Assembly: GCF_900166985.1 (NCBI RefSeq)
Contig: NZ_FUZK01000001.1
Coordinates: 541,288-605,287 of the forward strand
Direction of reading: 5' to 3'
Origin: Acholeplasma oculi
Lineage (GTDB): Bacteria; Bacillota_I; Bacilli_A; Acholeplasmatales; Acholeplasmataceae
DNA: 64,000 nt
Shown here: piece by piece, positions 45,101-52,948 of the stretch
How positions within the stretch are numbered: the stretch's first letter is position 1
How the letters are laid out: each line of letters begins with the position of its first letter
The notes under the pieces: model-generated
The model's database searches: none
Told to the model about the DNA's origin: nothing
Seen by the model: only the letters and a program-made list of their open reading frames with translations
Position numbers and translations under genes: made by a program

Positions 45101-45944
45101 GATTTTTCACCAAATATGTTTTATTATCCTTAAATTCTATTTTTCTTTCTTTATATAATAATCCTAATGCACGTTTAAATGCTTTTCGACTCAATCCAAA
45201 TACACGAGTAACTTCTTCACTACCTGTATCTGCTGTCAAAGGCATTTCACCGCCATTTTGAATTAAGTAATCCATAATCATTTTAGAATCATCCACTCTT
45301 AAAACTTCTTTAAATCCACTTAAGTTACCTTCATAACCATTAGGTGTTTCATAAGTAATTTTAACTGTAATACGATCTCCAAAACGATGAGTTCCTCTTA
45401 AATTAGAGCGTTTAACTAAAATAACATTACCTTCATCCGTCATAACAAAATAACCAATTTTCCCAATTTCTTGGATAAACCCTTCAACTTCATCACCGAT
45501 ATTTAAGTTTCCAACGATGACTCTTAATTCATGATAAGGGATTAATCTTGCTGTTATTTTTGTTTTCACTCTGAGTTCAACAAACAATTTAGCACCCACT
45601 AAGGGCCATAAAGATTCATCTTCACCTAAATCGTCTTTAGAAAGTAAAACGTCTTTAGATATTCCTAAATTTAAAAACACACCAAGTCCTGGTTTAACAG
45701 ATACAACTTCTAATATACCTGGATTACCTTCTGTAATGATAGGTTCTTGAAGTGTTGCTGCTAAACGTCCTTTAGCATCATAATATAAAAATGCATCAAC
45801 ATAACTCCCCGGAGTTAGGATGCGGTGGTTTGATTCATTGACGTGTAGAAAAACTTCTTCATTATCCTTATTTTTTAATAAATAAGCAATATCTGTTTTT
45901 CTAACAACTTGTAATTCATTTATTCTTCCAACTTTTAATGCCAT
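45093..45944 (-). CDS. cvfB: S1-like RNA-binding protein CvfB (YitL)
   Basis: 283 residues: tandem S1-like OB domains (about 1-60, 65-140, 145-210) and a C-terminal winged helix (about 220-283, GSEEVTRVFGLSRKAFKRAL). This is the CvfB layout; in staphylococci CvfB affects RNA stability and virulence expression. It begins at an ATG after TAGGTG with a TATAAT about 15 bases before it, and is followed by proS with an 8-base overlap. Confidence 0.9.
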   Translation of the reverse strand: MALKVGRINELQVVRKTDIAYLLKNKDNEEVFLHVNESNHRILTPGSYVDAFLYYDAKGRLAATLQEPIITEGNPGILEVVSVKPGLGVFLNLGISKDVLLSKDDLGEDESLWPLVGAKLFVELRVKTKITARLIPYHELRVIVGNLNIGDEVEGFIQEIGKIGYFVMTDEGNVILVKRSNLRGTHRFGDRITVKITYETPNGYEGNLSGFKEVLRVDDSKMIMDYLIQNGGEMPLTADTGSEEVTRVFGLSRKAFKRALGLLYKERKIEFKDNKTYLVKNHE

Positions 45945-45975
45945 ATTTTCACCTACTAAAATTATATCATAATAA

Positions 45976-45999
45976 ACAAAAATCCTGAATCAGGATTTT
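45976..45999 (-). terminator. Terminator at the fic stop codon
   Basis: Stem AAAATCCTG/CAGGATTTT with a 3-nt loop and T-rich tail on the minus strand, starting at the stop codon of fic and lying in front of the cvfB promoter. Confidence 0.7.
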
Positions 46000-46729
46000 A
46001 GTTTTCTAACATTTGAATGTAATGTTCATAAGACTCTAAGAGTATTTTTCGAATGTATTCTTCAAAAGGTGATAAATCCTTTTCAACCTTGAATGTATCG
46101 ATATGTTGAAGATAGACTTCCTTTTCATCAATAGGTATGGATATTGGCATATATCCATCATACATAAGGATGTAATTAAGTACCATTCGAGCCAATCTAC
46201 CATTACCTTCTAGGAATGGATAGATTTTAAATATTTGTGCATGCGCAAATGCTGCTTTTGAAACTGCACTACCTTTAAAGTTATCTAGATCATAGAAAAA
46301 CTTTGCCATTCTGTCATATACTTTAACATAGTCAGGTGGTTGGTGCATACTTTCTTTAATTTGAATGTTCACTTTTCTATACTGACCACCTACAAAAATC
46401 CCATCGACTAACATCTCATGAAGATCTTTTAAAATCTCTTCATTAATTTTTCTTCTCGAAGTAACGAGTTTAAATACGTAATGAAATGTTTTAAAATAAT
46501 TAAGTGCTTCCTTTTGTTCACGTTCAGGTAGTTTGGTAGTTATGATCTCTTTTTCAAGTAAATGACATACATCTTCAAACGATAATGCATTCTTACCTTC
46601 TATCGTGATGGACTCATATGTAAATTTGTTGATAAACTCTTTCAACAATAACTGAAATTTTTCGACACTAACCTGTTCTCTTAATTCATTGAAATGTAAT
46701 TTATCAACTTCTAATAAATCTTGATTCAT
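45998..46729 (-). CDS. Fic-domain protein with Tyr in place of the catalytic His
   Basis: 243-residue Fic protein. Fic enzymes usually transfer AMP from ATP to target proteins through HPFx(D/E)GNGR; here the motif is YPFLEGNGR with Y170. The N-terminal inhibitory helix motif (S/T)xxxEG is present as SITIEG (40-45), so it has the class II layout. GNGRLAR still keeps the phosphate-binding residues. The codon is TAT, one base from CAT. Either inactive, or a different transfer chemistry. ATG at 46729 with AAGGGG; a TATAAT lies at about 46751-46756. Confidence 0.88.
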   Translation of the reverse strand: MNQDLLEVDKLHFNELREQVSVEKFQLLLKEFINKFTYESITIEGKNALSFEDVCHLLEKEIITTKLPEREQKEALNYFKTFHYVFKLVTSRRKINEEILKDLHEMLVDGIFVGGQYRKVNIQIKESMHQPPDYVKVYDRMAKFFYDLDNFKGSAVSKAAFAHAQIFKIYPFLEGNGRLARMVLNYILMYDGYMPISIPIDEKEVYLQHIDTFKVEKDLSPFEEYIRKILLESYEHYIQMLEN

Positions 46730-46769
46730 GTCTATCGCCCCTTTTATTAAATTATACCAAATTTTGCAC

Positions 46770-46799
46770 AAAAAAAAGAGGTTTATTACTAAACCTCTT
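46770..46799 (-). terminator. Terminator of the cold shock gene
   Basis: Stem AAGAGGTTTA/TAAACCTCTT with a 4-nt loop and eight T on the minus strand. The T-run overlaps the -35 region of the fic promoter. Confidence 0.85.
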
Positions 46800-46817
46800 G
46801 TATTTTACCTAAGCGAA

Positions 46818-47015
46818 TTAAACTTTTGAAACGTTCGCAGCTTGGTCGCCACGATCGCCTGTCTTAATTTCGAATTCTACTTGGTCGCCTTCAGCTAGTG
46901 ATTTGTAACCATCAGTTTGAATAGCTGAATAGTGAACAAATACATCTTTTCCGTTGTCTGCAGTGATAAAGCCATAGCCTTTACCTGCATCGAACCATTT
47001 AACAGTACCTTTCAT
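46818..47015 (-). CDS. csp: Cold shock protein (CspA family)
   Basis: 65-residue single-stranded nucleic acid chaperone. RNP1 KGYGFI and RNP2 VFVHYSAI are intact, and [16 protein letters not shown] is the canonical start. The ATG at 47015 is chosen over a TTG three codons earlier; AAGGAG lies 11 bases upstream. It has its own promoter and a strong terminator, so it is monocistronic. Confidence 0.97.
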   Translation of the reverse strand: MKGTVKWFDAGKGYGFITADNGKDVFVHYSAIQTDGYKSLAEGDQVEFEIKTGDRGDQAANVSKV

Positions 47016-47062
47016 TAAATGCAATACTCCTTCTTTAGATCTAGACTTTTACGTCTGAAATC

Positions 47063-47091
47063 ATTATACACTTTATTTTTAAAAATAACAA
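47063..47091 (-). promoter_or_regulatory. csp promoter
   Basis: TTGTTA (47086-47091), 17-base spacer, TATAAT (47063-47068), giving a leader of about 40 nt with a small AGACG/AGTCT hairpin. Confidence 0.75.
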
Positions 47092-47118
47092 CTAAAATAA
47101 TATAAATCGTATCAAGAG

Positions 47119-47158
47119 CCATGTAAAGCCATCGTTTAATTTATTTACGATGACATGG
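47119..47158. other. Unassigned hairpin between csp and tRNA-Thr
   Basis: CCATGT/ACATGG and CATCGT/ACGATG stack into a 12-bp stem with a one-sided bulge (AAAGC) and an 11-nt loop. No T-run follows on either strand, so it is not a plain terminator. Function unknown. Confidence 0.35.
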
Positions 47159-47224
47159 AATAACTTAATTTGTCAAAAAAGTGGGATATTTCAAAGAAAT
47201 TGTCATTTTCTTCTGCTTTAGGTC

Positions 47225-47253
47225 TTTATTTTATGTTTTTAGTTTGTTATAAT
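47225..47253 (+). promoter_or_regulatory. tRNA-Thr promoter
   Basis: TTTATT (47225-47230), 17-base spacer, TATAAT (47248-47253), 20 bases before the tRNA. Confidence 0.55.
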
Positions 47254-47273
47254 CTTTTTGCATGTTAAATTAT

Positions 47274-47347
47274 GCCCAATTGGTGAAGTGGTATCACGCA
47301 TCCATGGTAAGGATGAATCGCAAGTCCGATTCTTGCATTGGGCACCA
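47274..47347 (+). tRNA. tRNA-Thr (anticodon GGT)
   Basis: Full cloverleaf of 74 nt with encoded CCA: acceptor GCCCAAT/ATTGGGC, D stem GTGA/TCAC, anticodon stem CATCC/GGATG with loop ATGGTAA, T stem GCAAG/CTTGC. The anticodon GGT reads ACC/ACU. Loop base 32 is A, which is unusual. It is preceded by a promoter and followed by a terminator. Confidence 0.88.
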
Positions 47348-47364
47348 TTATAAGAATAATTTAA

Positions 47365-47392
47365 AACCACCAGAATTGGTGGTTATTTTATT
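47365..47392. terminator. Terminator shared by tRNA-Thr and the M50 gene
   Basis: Stem AACCACC/GGTGGTT with a 6-nt loop and ATTTTATTT tail on the plus strand; it overlaps the stop codon of the convergent protease gene. Confidence 0.75.
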
Positions 47393-48510
47393 TCCATAAT
47401 CTTAAAATCTAAATGCAGTGGTTCATAGATAAAGGATAAATCTTTAAGCTCATGTGCAGAAACTTTTGAAAAGTAAAGTGCCTCATCGTTAAATTTCAAT
47501 ACATGGTTAATCATTTTTAAATAAAATTCCATAACATCTTCTTTGACTTTAAATCGTTTGTTAAATTGGATATTTAATAACTGATTCACCTTTTCATTAT
47601 CTTTTAAATACTTTTTATAAAATATGATTTGAGTATATAAATTAAGTCCATCTTCATTTCTTGGCAGTCTTGAAATCATTTGTTGAATTTTTTGATCGAT
47701 TGCTGTTGAACCAATTTCTCTATAGAAAGTCATTTGTTCTAAGTAGAATGATAATATAGCTTGATAGGTTTGATCTTGTCTATATGGCGTGTTTTCTAAG
47801 TAGGTAGCACATAGTTTAAATAAATATTTTGAACTTGCTTCATCATATTTGATAAATGAGGCAATTTGAAGTAAATAAGATAATGTAAAGGATTCATTTT
47901 GACTTAGTGCATTTTTTGCTGCATAATCTCCATACAATGAACCTCTAGATATTCTAGACGATAGGACCACCAATACAGTCATCAAAGCTGTAGTCATCAT
48001 AAATGTAAATAAGATACCACTTAAATGATTTACATTAAACCATAAGCTTATAAACCATATCATCACTAAGGATACACCATAAACAAGTGATGTATTCGGT
48101 CCTGCAATTAAAACCTTTTTAAATATTTGGATAACCTGTTCTTTTCTCTCATCTGAGTCAATAACTACATGATCAGGAATAACAATTCCTCCAAATAATA
48201 ATAAGAATTTTGGAATAAACTTTATTTTCCATCGGTTCTCTTTTACAAATGCGATAAATAGAATGTAGATTGCTTTTACATGAATTCCATATTTATAAAA
48301 TGTGAAAAAATGTCCAAGTTCATGAACAGTAATCACTAAACTTAATGCAACAAGAATGAATAAAAAATGTATATACCATGGAAAATAAGATATCCCTTGA
48401 AATACAAATTCAAAAAACCCTTCATAGATTCCCATCGTTACTAAAAATCCAATTATTATGACACAAAGTACATAAATAAAAATACCTATAAATCGCTTCT
48501 TCATAATCAT
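47383..48510 (-). CDS. M50-like membrane metalloprotease
   Basis: 375 residues. About six hydrophobic helices in residues 8-185 hold the zinc motif HELGH (63-67) and GPNTSLVYG near 135, in the position of the NPDG motif of site-2 proteases. The C-terminal half (190-375) is a soluble helical domain reminiscent of repeat-containing partners. It probably cleaves substrates within the membrane, but no target is evident. Start ATG ATT ATG is ambiguous (48510 or 48504); AAGGA suits either. Monocistronic. Confidence 0.75.
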   Translation of the reverse strand: MIMKKRFIGIFIYVLCVIIIGFLVTMGIYEGFFEFVFQGISYFPWYIHFLFILVALSLVITVHELGHFFTFYKYGIHVKAIYILFIAFVKENRWKIKFIPKFLLLFGGIVIPDHVVIDSDERKEQVIQIFKKVLIAGPNTSLVYGVSLVMIWFISLWFNVNHLSGILFTFMMTTALMTVLVVLSSRISRGSLYGDYAAKNALSQNESFTLSYLLQIASFIKYDEASSKYLFKLCATYLENTPYRQDQTYQAILSFYLEQMTFYREIGSTAIDQKIQQMISRLPRNEDGLNLYTQIIFYKKYLKDNEKVNQLLNIQFNKRFKVKEDVMEFYLKMINHVLKFNDEALYFSKVSAHELKDLSFIYEPLHLDFKIMEIK

Positions 48511-48576
48511 CCATTCCTTCTTTCTCTATTATATCATCAAAAAAAACACATTTTTATTTTTTTGTTAAAATCTGTC

Positions 48577-48605
48577 TTGACAGTATGTATGAAGTTTGAT
48601 ATCAT
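48577..48605 (+). promoter_or_regulatory. tRNA-Gly promoter
   Basis: TTGACA (48577-48582), 17-base spacer, TATCAT (48600-48605), 13 bases before the tRNA. Confidence 0.75.
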
Positions 48606-48618
48606 AATAAAGCACGAT

Positions 48619-48693
48619 GTCGGTGTAGTATAATGGTTATTACACGTCCTTGCCAAGGATGAAACGAGGGTCCGATTCCCTTCACCGGCTCCA
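48619..48693 (+). tRNA. tRNA-Gly (anticodon GCC)
   Basis: 75 nt with encoded CCA: acceptor GTCGGTG/CACCGGC, anticodon stem CGTCC/GGATG with loop TTGCCAA, T stem GAGGG/CCCTT. Anticodon GCC reads GGC/GGU. Its last 13 bases reappear at 50033-50045. Confidence 0.93.
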
Positions 48694-48707
48694 TGAAATT
48701 TTGAAAT

Positions 48708-48771
48708 AGTTTCCAAATACTTAAAAAAGCGGTTTATATCGCCTTAGATTAAGATAATGGAAACTTTTTTA
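48708..48771 (+). terminator. Hairpin with T-run after tRNA-Gly
   Basis: AGTTTCCA (48708-48715) pairs TGGAAACT (48758-48765) around a long partly paired interior, followed by six T. It appears to serve as the present tRNA-Gly terminator. Confidence 0.55.
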
Positions 48772-49090
48772 TTTATACAAAATCATTTTATTATCTCATA
48801 TTATCTAGATTTTTATGTAATAACCTTCTGTTTACTCAGATAAATCTATTCAACTTATGTATCAATAAAGTAAATAAGTGTTCCTATATCAAAGAATAGT
48901 TTTTCTAGGTGGTAAAGATTTGTATTTCTGTTATTTGAATCTATTGTTCAGCATGAAATCATTATTAAACAGCATTTTTTCACCCTAAATTCAAGAAATC
49001 TTGTTCAATTGATTTTATTGTGACATCCTATTAAACCCAAAATTTCTAAGTTGAATCTGTTTCAAAATTTGAATTTCAATATATATTAAT
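48772..49090. other. AT-rich segment without a recognisable gene
   Basis: About 320 bases with stops in all frames and no structured element that I can support; it belongs to the insertion-like segment after tRNA-Gly. Confidence 0.5.
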
Positions 49091-49819
49091 TTATTCTATA
49101 TTGTTATTTTGTTGTTTCAACTTTTTCAATTTTGCTATGTATCTATTCTTTTTCGCTTGAACTTTTTGTTCTTTCATTAACTGTTTAGATATTTTTTTTT
49201 GTTCCTTTAATTCTTTAAAGTATTTATCCGCTTCTTCTCTATTATCAAATACTTTATATCTATGGTTTTTTATACTTTCCATTACAATAATGGTTACTGA
49301 ATAAATAATACCAACAATAGCAGTAAATTGTAGCAATCCAAATAAATCATCAATAAGTGAATCATGCCCATAATTTGAACGCATATAAATATATGTAAAA
49401 TTAGCAGTGCTTGTTCCAAATAATAATATACTCCCTATTAATAAAATGATGCTGTAGATTAGTTTTTCATACACAGATTGCGTAGATTGATATAGTTGAA
49501 GCAAAGGTATAAGTGGTAACCCAAATACAAACAGTGAAATCACACCAAAAACTACAGTATATGGAATAAATTCGAATGGTGCTTGTACTGAATTAATAAG
49601 AATAATTGCAACAAATACCATTGTAATAATAGAATTATAAATAATCAATACGACAACTGTTTTTACTGGTATTTCATTCATTTCTTTATTCTTCTTGAAA
49701 TTAAAATACGCGATTAAATAAATAATACCCGGGAAGAAACCAGAGGCTAAACCAATAATCATTAGGATTTTGACATAAAGAAAAATAACGTTACTTTTTT
49801 TAATTTGAATCTCATTCAT
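49091..49819 (-). CDS. Five-span membrane protein of unknown function with Lys-rich coiled-coil tail
   Basis: Not recognised. 242 residues with hydrophobic segments near 14-38, 53-75, 84-106, 118-140 and 160-182. A charged cytoplasmic tail (about 188-242) follows, rich in Lys, Glu and Gln, and likely forms a coiled coil. The ATG at 49819 has a GGGGG site. It is the only cargo gene of the segment between tRNA-Gly and the tRNA 3'-end copy at 50033. Composition is poorer in G and C than neighbouring genes. An accessory or mobile-element gene is plausible. Confidence 0.7.
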   Translation of the reverse strand: MNEIQIKKSNVIFLYVKILMIIGLASGFFPGIIYLIAYFNFKKNKEMNEIPVKTVVVLIIYNSIITMVFVAIILINSVQAPFEFIPYTVVFGVISLFVFGLPLIPLLQLYQSTQSVYEKLIYSIILLIGSILLFGTSTANFTYIYMRSNYGHDSLIDDLFGLLQFTAIVGIIYSVTIIVMESIKNHRYKVFDNREEADKYFKELKEQKKISKQLMKEQKVQAKKNRYIAKLKKLKQQNNNIE

Positions 49820-50032
49820 ATACTTTTTACCCCCAAAAATTCTTTAACTCAATCGATTCATTTTTATTATAACATATTCGTTTTAGAAAAATTGTGCCCT
49901 GAAATTCAAAATGATACAATGCAATGCTATTTTTTTAAGTTCATAAATATTGTAATATATGAAATTTTTCTGAATTTTTGCACTTTCATGTTCACAAAGG
50001 CATTGAAAAACAGATGGATTTCATACAATCCG

Positions 50033-50045
50033 CCTCACCGGCTCC
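50033..50045 (+). repeat. Copy of the tRNA-Gly 3' end (possible attachment remnant)
   Basis: TCACCGGCTCCAT, identical to 48682-48694 (end of tRNA-Gly plus one base). Upstream similarity is patchy, and no tRNA can fold here. A strong terminator follows at 50062. The stretch 49820-50142 holds no gene. Confidence 0.55.
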
Positions 50046-50061
50046 ATATGAATTTAAAAAT

Positions 50062-50098
50062 GGACCCATACAGTATGTATGGGTCCTTATTTTTTATT
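50062..50098 (+). terminator. Strong plus-strand terminator, possibly the original tRNA-Gly terminator
   Basis: Perfect 10-bp stem GGACCCATAC/GTATGGGTCC, 5-nt loop, then TTATTTTTTATTTT. It follows the tRNA-Gly 3'-end copy by 16 bases and no plus-strand gene ends nearby. Confidence 0.75.
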
Positions 50099-50142
50099 TT
50101 AAATGGTTCTTTAGTTCAAATTTAAATCTTTGAATTTATAGA

Positions 50143-50673
50143 TTATTCTCTATAAGCATCTATCACTTTACTTAAATCAACATACTTATGAGCAACACTA
50201 CTTGCAGCTGCTGCAGCAATCGCACCAACTAAATCATCTAAGAATGTATTACAACGCGTTTCACCTTCTACTTTAGTATCTAATTTTTTTATAATTCCTA
50301 GTTTAACTTTATCCACATAACCAAAATTAGTCAATCCAATAGAACCATACACATTAACAATTGAAAGTGCTAGTATTTCATCGATTCCATATAATCCAAA
50401 ATCAGTTAATAATAAAGTTGAAAGTGGTTCTGATAATTTCTTTTGTTCTGCTAATACATCTAGTTCAATACCTGTAAGTACTGCATTTTGAATTTCTCTT
50501 TTAACCAATACTCTTTTAACATGATCCATACAAATTTCTATCGTAATTCCTGGAACATAAGGTTTTTGTAACTCAAGTGTGATCAGTGCAATATCCATTA
50601 ATTCCACACCACGGTCCTTTAATCTTTTGACAATTAAGTCATATTTCATTTCTTCAAAACGTTCTAAACTCAT
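50143..50673 (-). CDS. Phosphatidylglycerophosphatase A-family protein YutG (paralogue 2)
   Basis: 176 residues matching B. subtilis YutG closely in pattern: RGVELMDIALITLELQKPY, REIQNAVLTGIELD, LYGIDEILALSIVNVYGSIG (given as its core blocks), FLDDLVGAIAAAAAS. The paired aspartates in FLDDL fit the PgpA active site. This is the more canonical of two paralogues in the window and the likelier phosphatidylglycerophosphatase. ATG with AAGGGG, 11 bases after the DUF402 gene. Confidence 0.85.
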   Translation of the reverse strand: MSLERFEEMKYDLIVKRLKDRGVELMDIALITLELQKPYVPGITIEICMDHVKRVLVKREIQNAVLTGIELDVLAEQKKLSEPLSTLLLTDFGLYGIDEILALSIVNVYGSIGLTNFGYVDKVKLGIIKKLDTKVEGETRCNTFLDDLVGAIAAAAASSVAHKYVDLSKVIDAYRE

Positions 50674-50684
50674 AACTATACCCC

Positions 50685-51254
50685 TTATTTTTTATTTTTT
50701 GTGTACTCAACACTTTCTAATTCCCCTAACATCTTCTTAAAACTGTCAAAATGCTTATTTAGGCACACATTATCGAAAGGATGATGTTTGTCCTTTATCC
50801 ATCTTTTAAGCTCTAATACGCCATTTAAAGCGATTTTTTTAATCTCATCTGAATAAGACATCAATTGTGATGTTTGTTCAAACTCTTTTTGATCAAGTAC
50901 AATCATACGGCCATTTGGAAATACTTTTAAATCTAAATCATAATCAATATACTTAATAGCTTCCCCATCATAAGTATATGGACTTGAAATATTGCAGTAG
51001 TAATGAATGCCATCTTTTTTGAACATTGCAATAATGTTGAACCATTCTCGTTCAAAGAAGTAACAAAGTGCTGGTTCTTTAGTATACCAACTTCTTCCAT
51101 CAGATTCAATCACTTTCGTCTTTAAATTACCTGTTACTAAATAATCTTTACAATCTTCTATGACTATGGAGTTTGTCCAAACACGATGTAAACTACCATC
51201 ATGTTTATAACCATGTATTTGTACTTTCTTTCCCGTCTTTAACTTTATCATCAA
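50685..51254 (-). CDS. DUF402 nucleoside tri-/diphosphate phosphatase (Ntdp/YgaC)
   Basis: 189 residues of the UPF0374 family. Conserved segments EREWFNIIAMFKKDG, YYCNISSPYTYDGEAI and YIDYDLDLKVFPNG hold the acidic metal-binding residues. The staphylococcal homologue removes phosphates from nucleoside tri- and diphosphates. It heads a two-gene unit with the pgpA-like gene. Its GAGGGTG ribosome binding site lies within the 3' arm of the kdu operon terminator, and the TATAAT in the loop of that hairpin could serve as its -10. Confidence 0.88.
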   Translation of the reverse strand: MMIKLKTGKKVQIHGYKHDGSLHRVWTNSIVIEDCKDYLVTGNLKTKVIESDGRSWYTKEPALCYFFEREWFNIIAMFKKDGIHYYCNISSPYTYDGEAIKYIDYDLDLKVFPNGRMIVLDQKEFEQTSQLMSYSDEIKKIALNGVLELKRWIKDKHHPFDNVCLNKHFDSFKKMLGELESVEYTKNKK

Positions 51255-51296
51255 AAAACACCCTCTTTACATGTCATTATACATGAAAGAGAGTGT
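51253..51296 (-). terminator. Terminator of the kdu operon, overlapping the DUF402 gene start
   Basis: Minus-strand stem ACACTCTCTTTCATGT with ACATGTAAAGAGGGTGT (one bulge), 6-nt loop, then six T running into the ATG of the next gene. Confidence 0.75.
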
Positions 51297-51317
51297 ATTT
51301 TCATTAGATTTAATTTA

Positions 51318-52091
51318 TTAACGTGATAACCAACCACCATCAACAGCTAATGTAAATCCATTGATGTAGGATGCTGCTTCACTTGCTAAAAAGACTGCTG
51401 GACCAGCAACATCATCAGGTGTTCCCCAACGACCTGCAGGAATTCTTTCTAAGATTTGACCTGCACGTGATTCATCATCTCTTAATGCTTGTGTATTGTT
51501 TGTTGCCATATAACCAGGTGCAATTGCATTTACGTTGATATTGTATTTTGCTAATTCGTTAGCAAATGCCATTGTAATACCCTTAACTGCTGATTTAGAA
51601 GCAGTGTATGAAGGTACTCTAATTCCACCTTGATAAGATAACATAGAGGCAATAGAAATGATTTTACCACCTTGTCCTTGTTTAACAAATTGGTTTGCTG
51701 CTGCTTGACTTAAGAAAAATACTGTATCTAAGTTAATCGCCATGACAGAATCCCAATTATCTTTTGAAAACTCTAATAAATCTTGACGTTTGATAATACC
51801 TGCGTTATTGACTAAAATATCAAGTTTACCATAGACTTCAACAACTTTTTCAACAAGTTTAACTAAGTCACTTGGTGTTGCTTTAATTAAGTCTGCTTGA
51901 AGTGGATAAAATTCTCCACCTAATGCTTTTACTTTTGTTTGAGTATCTTCTTGTGTAGCCATGTAATCCACACCTACAACCTTAGCACCTGCTTGAACAT
52001 AAGCCAGTGTAATACCTTGTCCAAGACCAGTGGATGTTCCAGTAACAAGTGCTACTTTACCTTTTAATGAAAATTTATCGATGTATGCCAT
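51318..52091 (-). CDS. kduD: 2-dehydro-3-deoxy-D-gluconate 5-dehydrogenase
   Basis: Short-chain dehydrogenase that reduces 2,5-diketo-3-deoxygluconate to KDG with NAD(P)H in pectin breakdown. It has the TGTSTGLGQG nucleotide loop, NNAGI, catalytic YTASK and a C-terminal GGWLSR. At 257 residues it is typical. Its identity as KduD rather than a generic dehydrogenase rests on kduI immediately upstream. It is the last gene of the eda-kdgK-kdgK-kdgR-isomerase-kduI-kduD operon. ATG with AAGGAG. Confidence 0.93.
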   Translation of the reverse strand: MAYIDKFSLKGKVALVTGTSTGLGQGITLAYVQAGAKVVGVDYMATQEDTQTKVKALGGEFYPLQADLIKATPSDLVKLVEKVVEVYGKLDILVNNAGIIKRQDLLEFSKDNWDSVMAINLDTVFFLSQAAANQFVKQGQGGKIISIASMLSYQGGIRVPSYTASKSAVKGITMAFANELAKYNINVNAIAPGYMATNNTQALRDDESRAGQILERIPAGRWGTPDDVAGPAVFLASEAASYINGFTLAVDGGWLSR

Positions 52092-52110
52092 TTTAATTAC
52101 GCTCCTTCTA

Positions 52111-52947
52111 TTATTTTAAATCTGTGGATTTTACAAAATCCATGTCATCATATGTTTGATTTTCACCTGTCATACCCCAAATAAATGTATATGCAGATGT
52201 TGCAAACCCTGCGTGAATACTCCATGAAGGAGAAATCACTGCTTGTTCATTTTTTAAAATGATATGTCTTGTCTCTGTTGGTTCACCCATTAAGTGGAAG
52301 ACAACATCATCTTTCGATAAGTTGAAGTAGAAATATACTTCCATGCGACGATCATGTGTATGAGCAGGCATTGTATTCCATGCATTACCCTCTTCAAGTT
52401 CAGTTAATCCCATTTGAAGTGCACAAGTTTCTAAAACAGCTGGATTTAAATACTGATAAATCGTACGCTTATTTAAATTCTTTGGATCTCCTATTTTTCT
52501 AGGATTTGCTTTACTAAATGGAATATGTACAATAGGAAGTACTTTATGTGCTGGAGATGAGTTCATATAAAATTTAGCCGGATTGTTAGCATCTACTGAT
52601 TTAAATAAGACCTCTTTGGTTCCTTTTGGAATGTATATTCCATCTTTATGTACCATACTATAGGATACACCATCGATGATAATTAAACCTTCACCACCCA
52701 CATTGATAATTCCCATTTCACGACGTTCTAAGAAGTATTCCGTACCTAGTTCTTTTGTAGAACCAAGTGCTACTGTCTTCTCAACTGGCATAATACCACC
52801 AGCAATAATTCTGTCATGGTGTGAATAGGTAAAGTTTAATGTGTCTTTTGTAAAAACCTCTTCGATTAAATAACGTTCTCTAAGGGTTTTCGTGTCATAT
52901 TTTTTTGAATCTTCCGGATGATTATTATATCGGATATCTAATTTCAT
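52111..52947 (-). CDS. kduI: 4-deoxy-L-threo-5-hexosulose-uronate ketol-isomerase
   Basis: Converts 4-deoxy-L-threo-5-hexosulose uronate, from unsaturated uronides, to 2,5-diketo-3-deoxygluconate. Cupin fold with metal ligands in MPAHTHDRRMEVYFYF (two His, Glu) and a distal His in SWSIHAGF. At 278 residues it is full length, and the LERREMGIINVGGEG segment is typical of the family. 20 bases before kduD. Confidence 0.96.
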   Translation of the reverse strand: MKLDIRYNNHPEDSKKYDTKTLRERYLIEEVFTKDTLNFTYSHHDRIIAGGIMPVEKTVALGSTKELGTEYFLERREMGIINVGGEGLIIIDGVSYSMVHKDGIYIPKGTKEVLFKSVDANNPAKFYMNSSPAHKVLPIVHIPFSKANPRKIGDPKNLNKRTIYQYLNPAVLETCALQMGLTELEEGNAWNTMPAHTHDRRMEVYFYFNLSKDDVVFHLMGEPTETRHIILKNEQAVISPSWSIHAGFATSAYTFIWGMTGENQTYDDMDFVKSTDLK

Positions 52948-52948
52948 T

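Noticed and set aside
47119-47158. Hairpin near csp as a terminator or cold-sensing RNA
   Set aside because: No T-run follows on either strand, and it lies upstream of the csp promoter, so it is kept only as an unassigned structure.
49805-50125. Plus-strand open frame of 106 codons
   Set aside because: It overlaps the start of the membrane protein gene, runs through the tRNA-Gly copy and the terminator hairpin, has no ribosome binding site, and is extremely Phe/Ile/Asn-rich like random AT-rich sequence.
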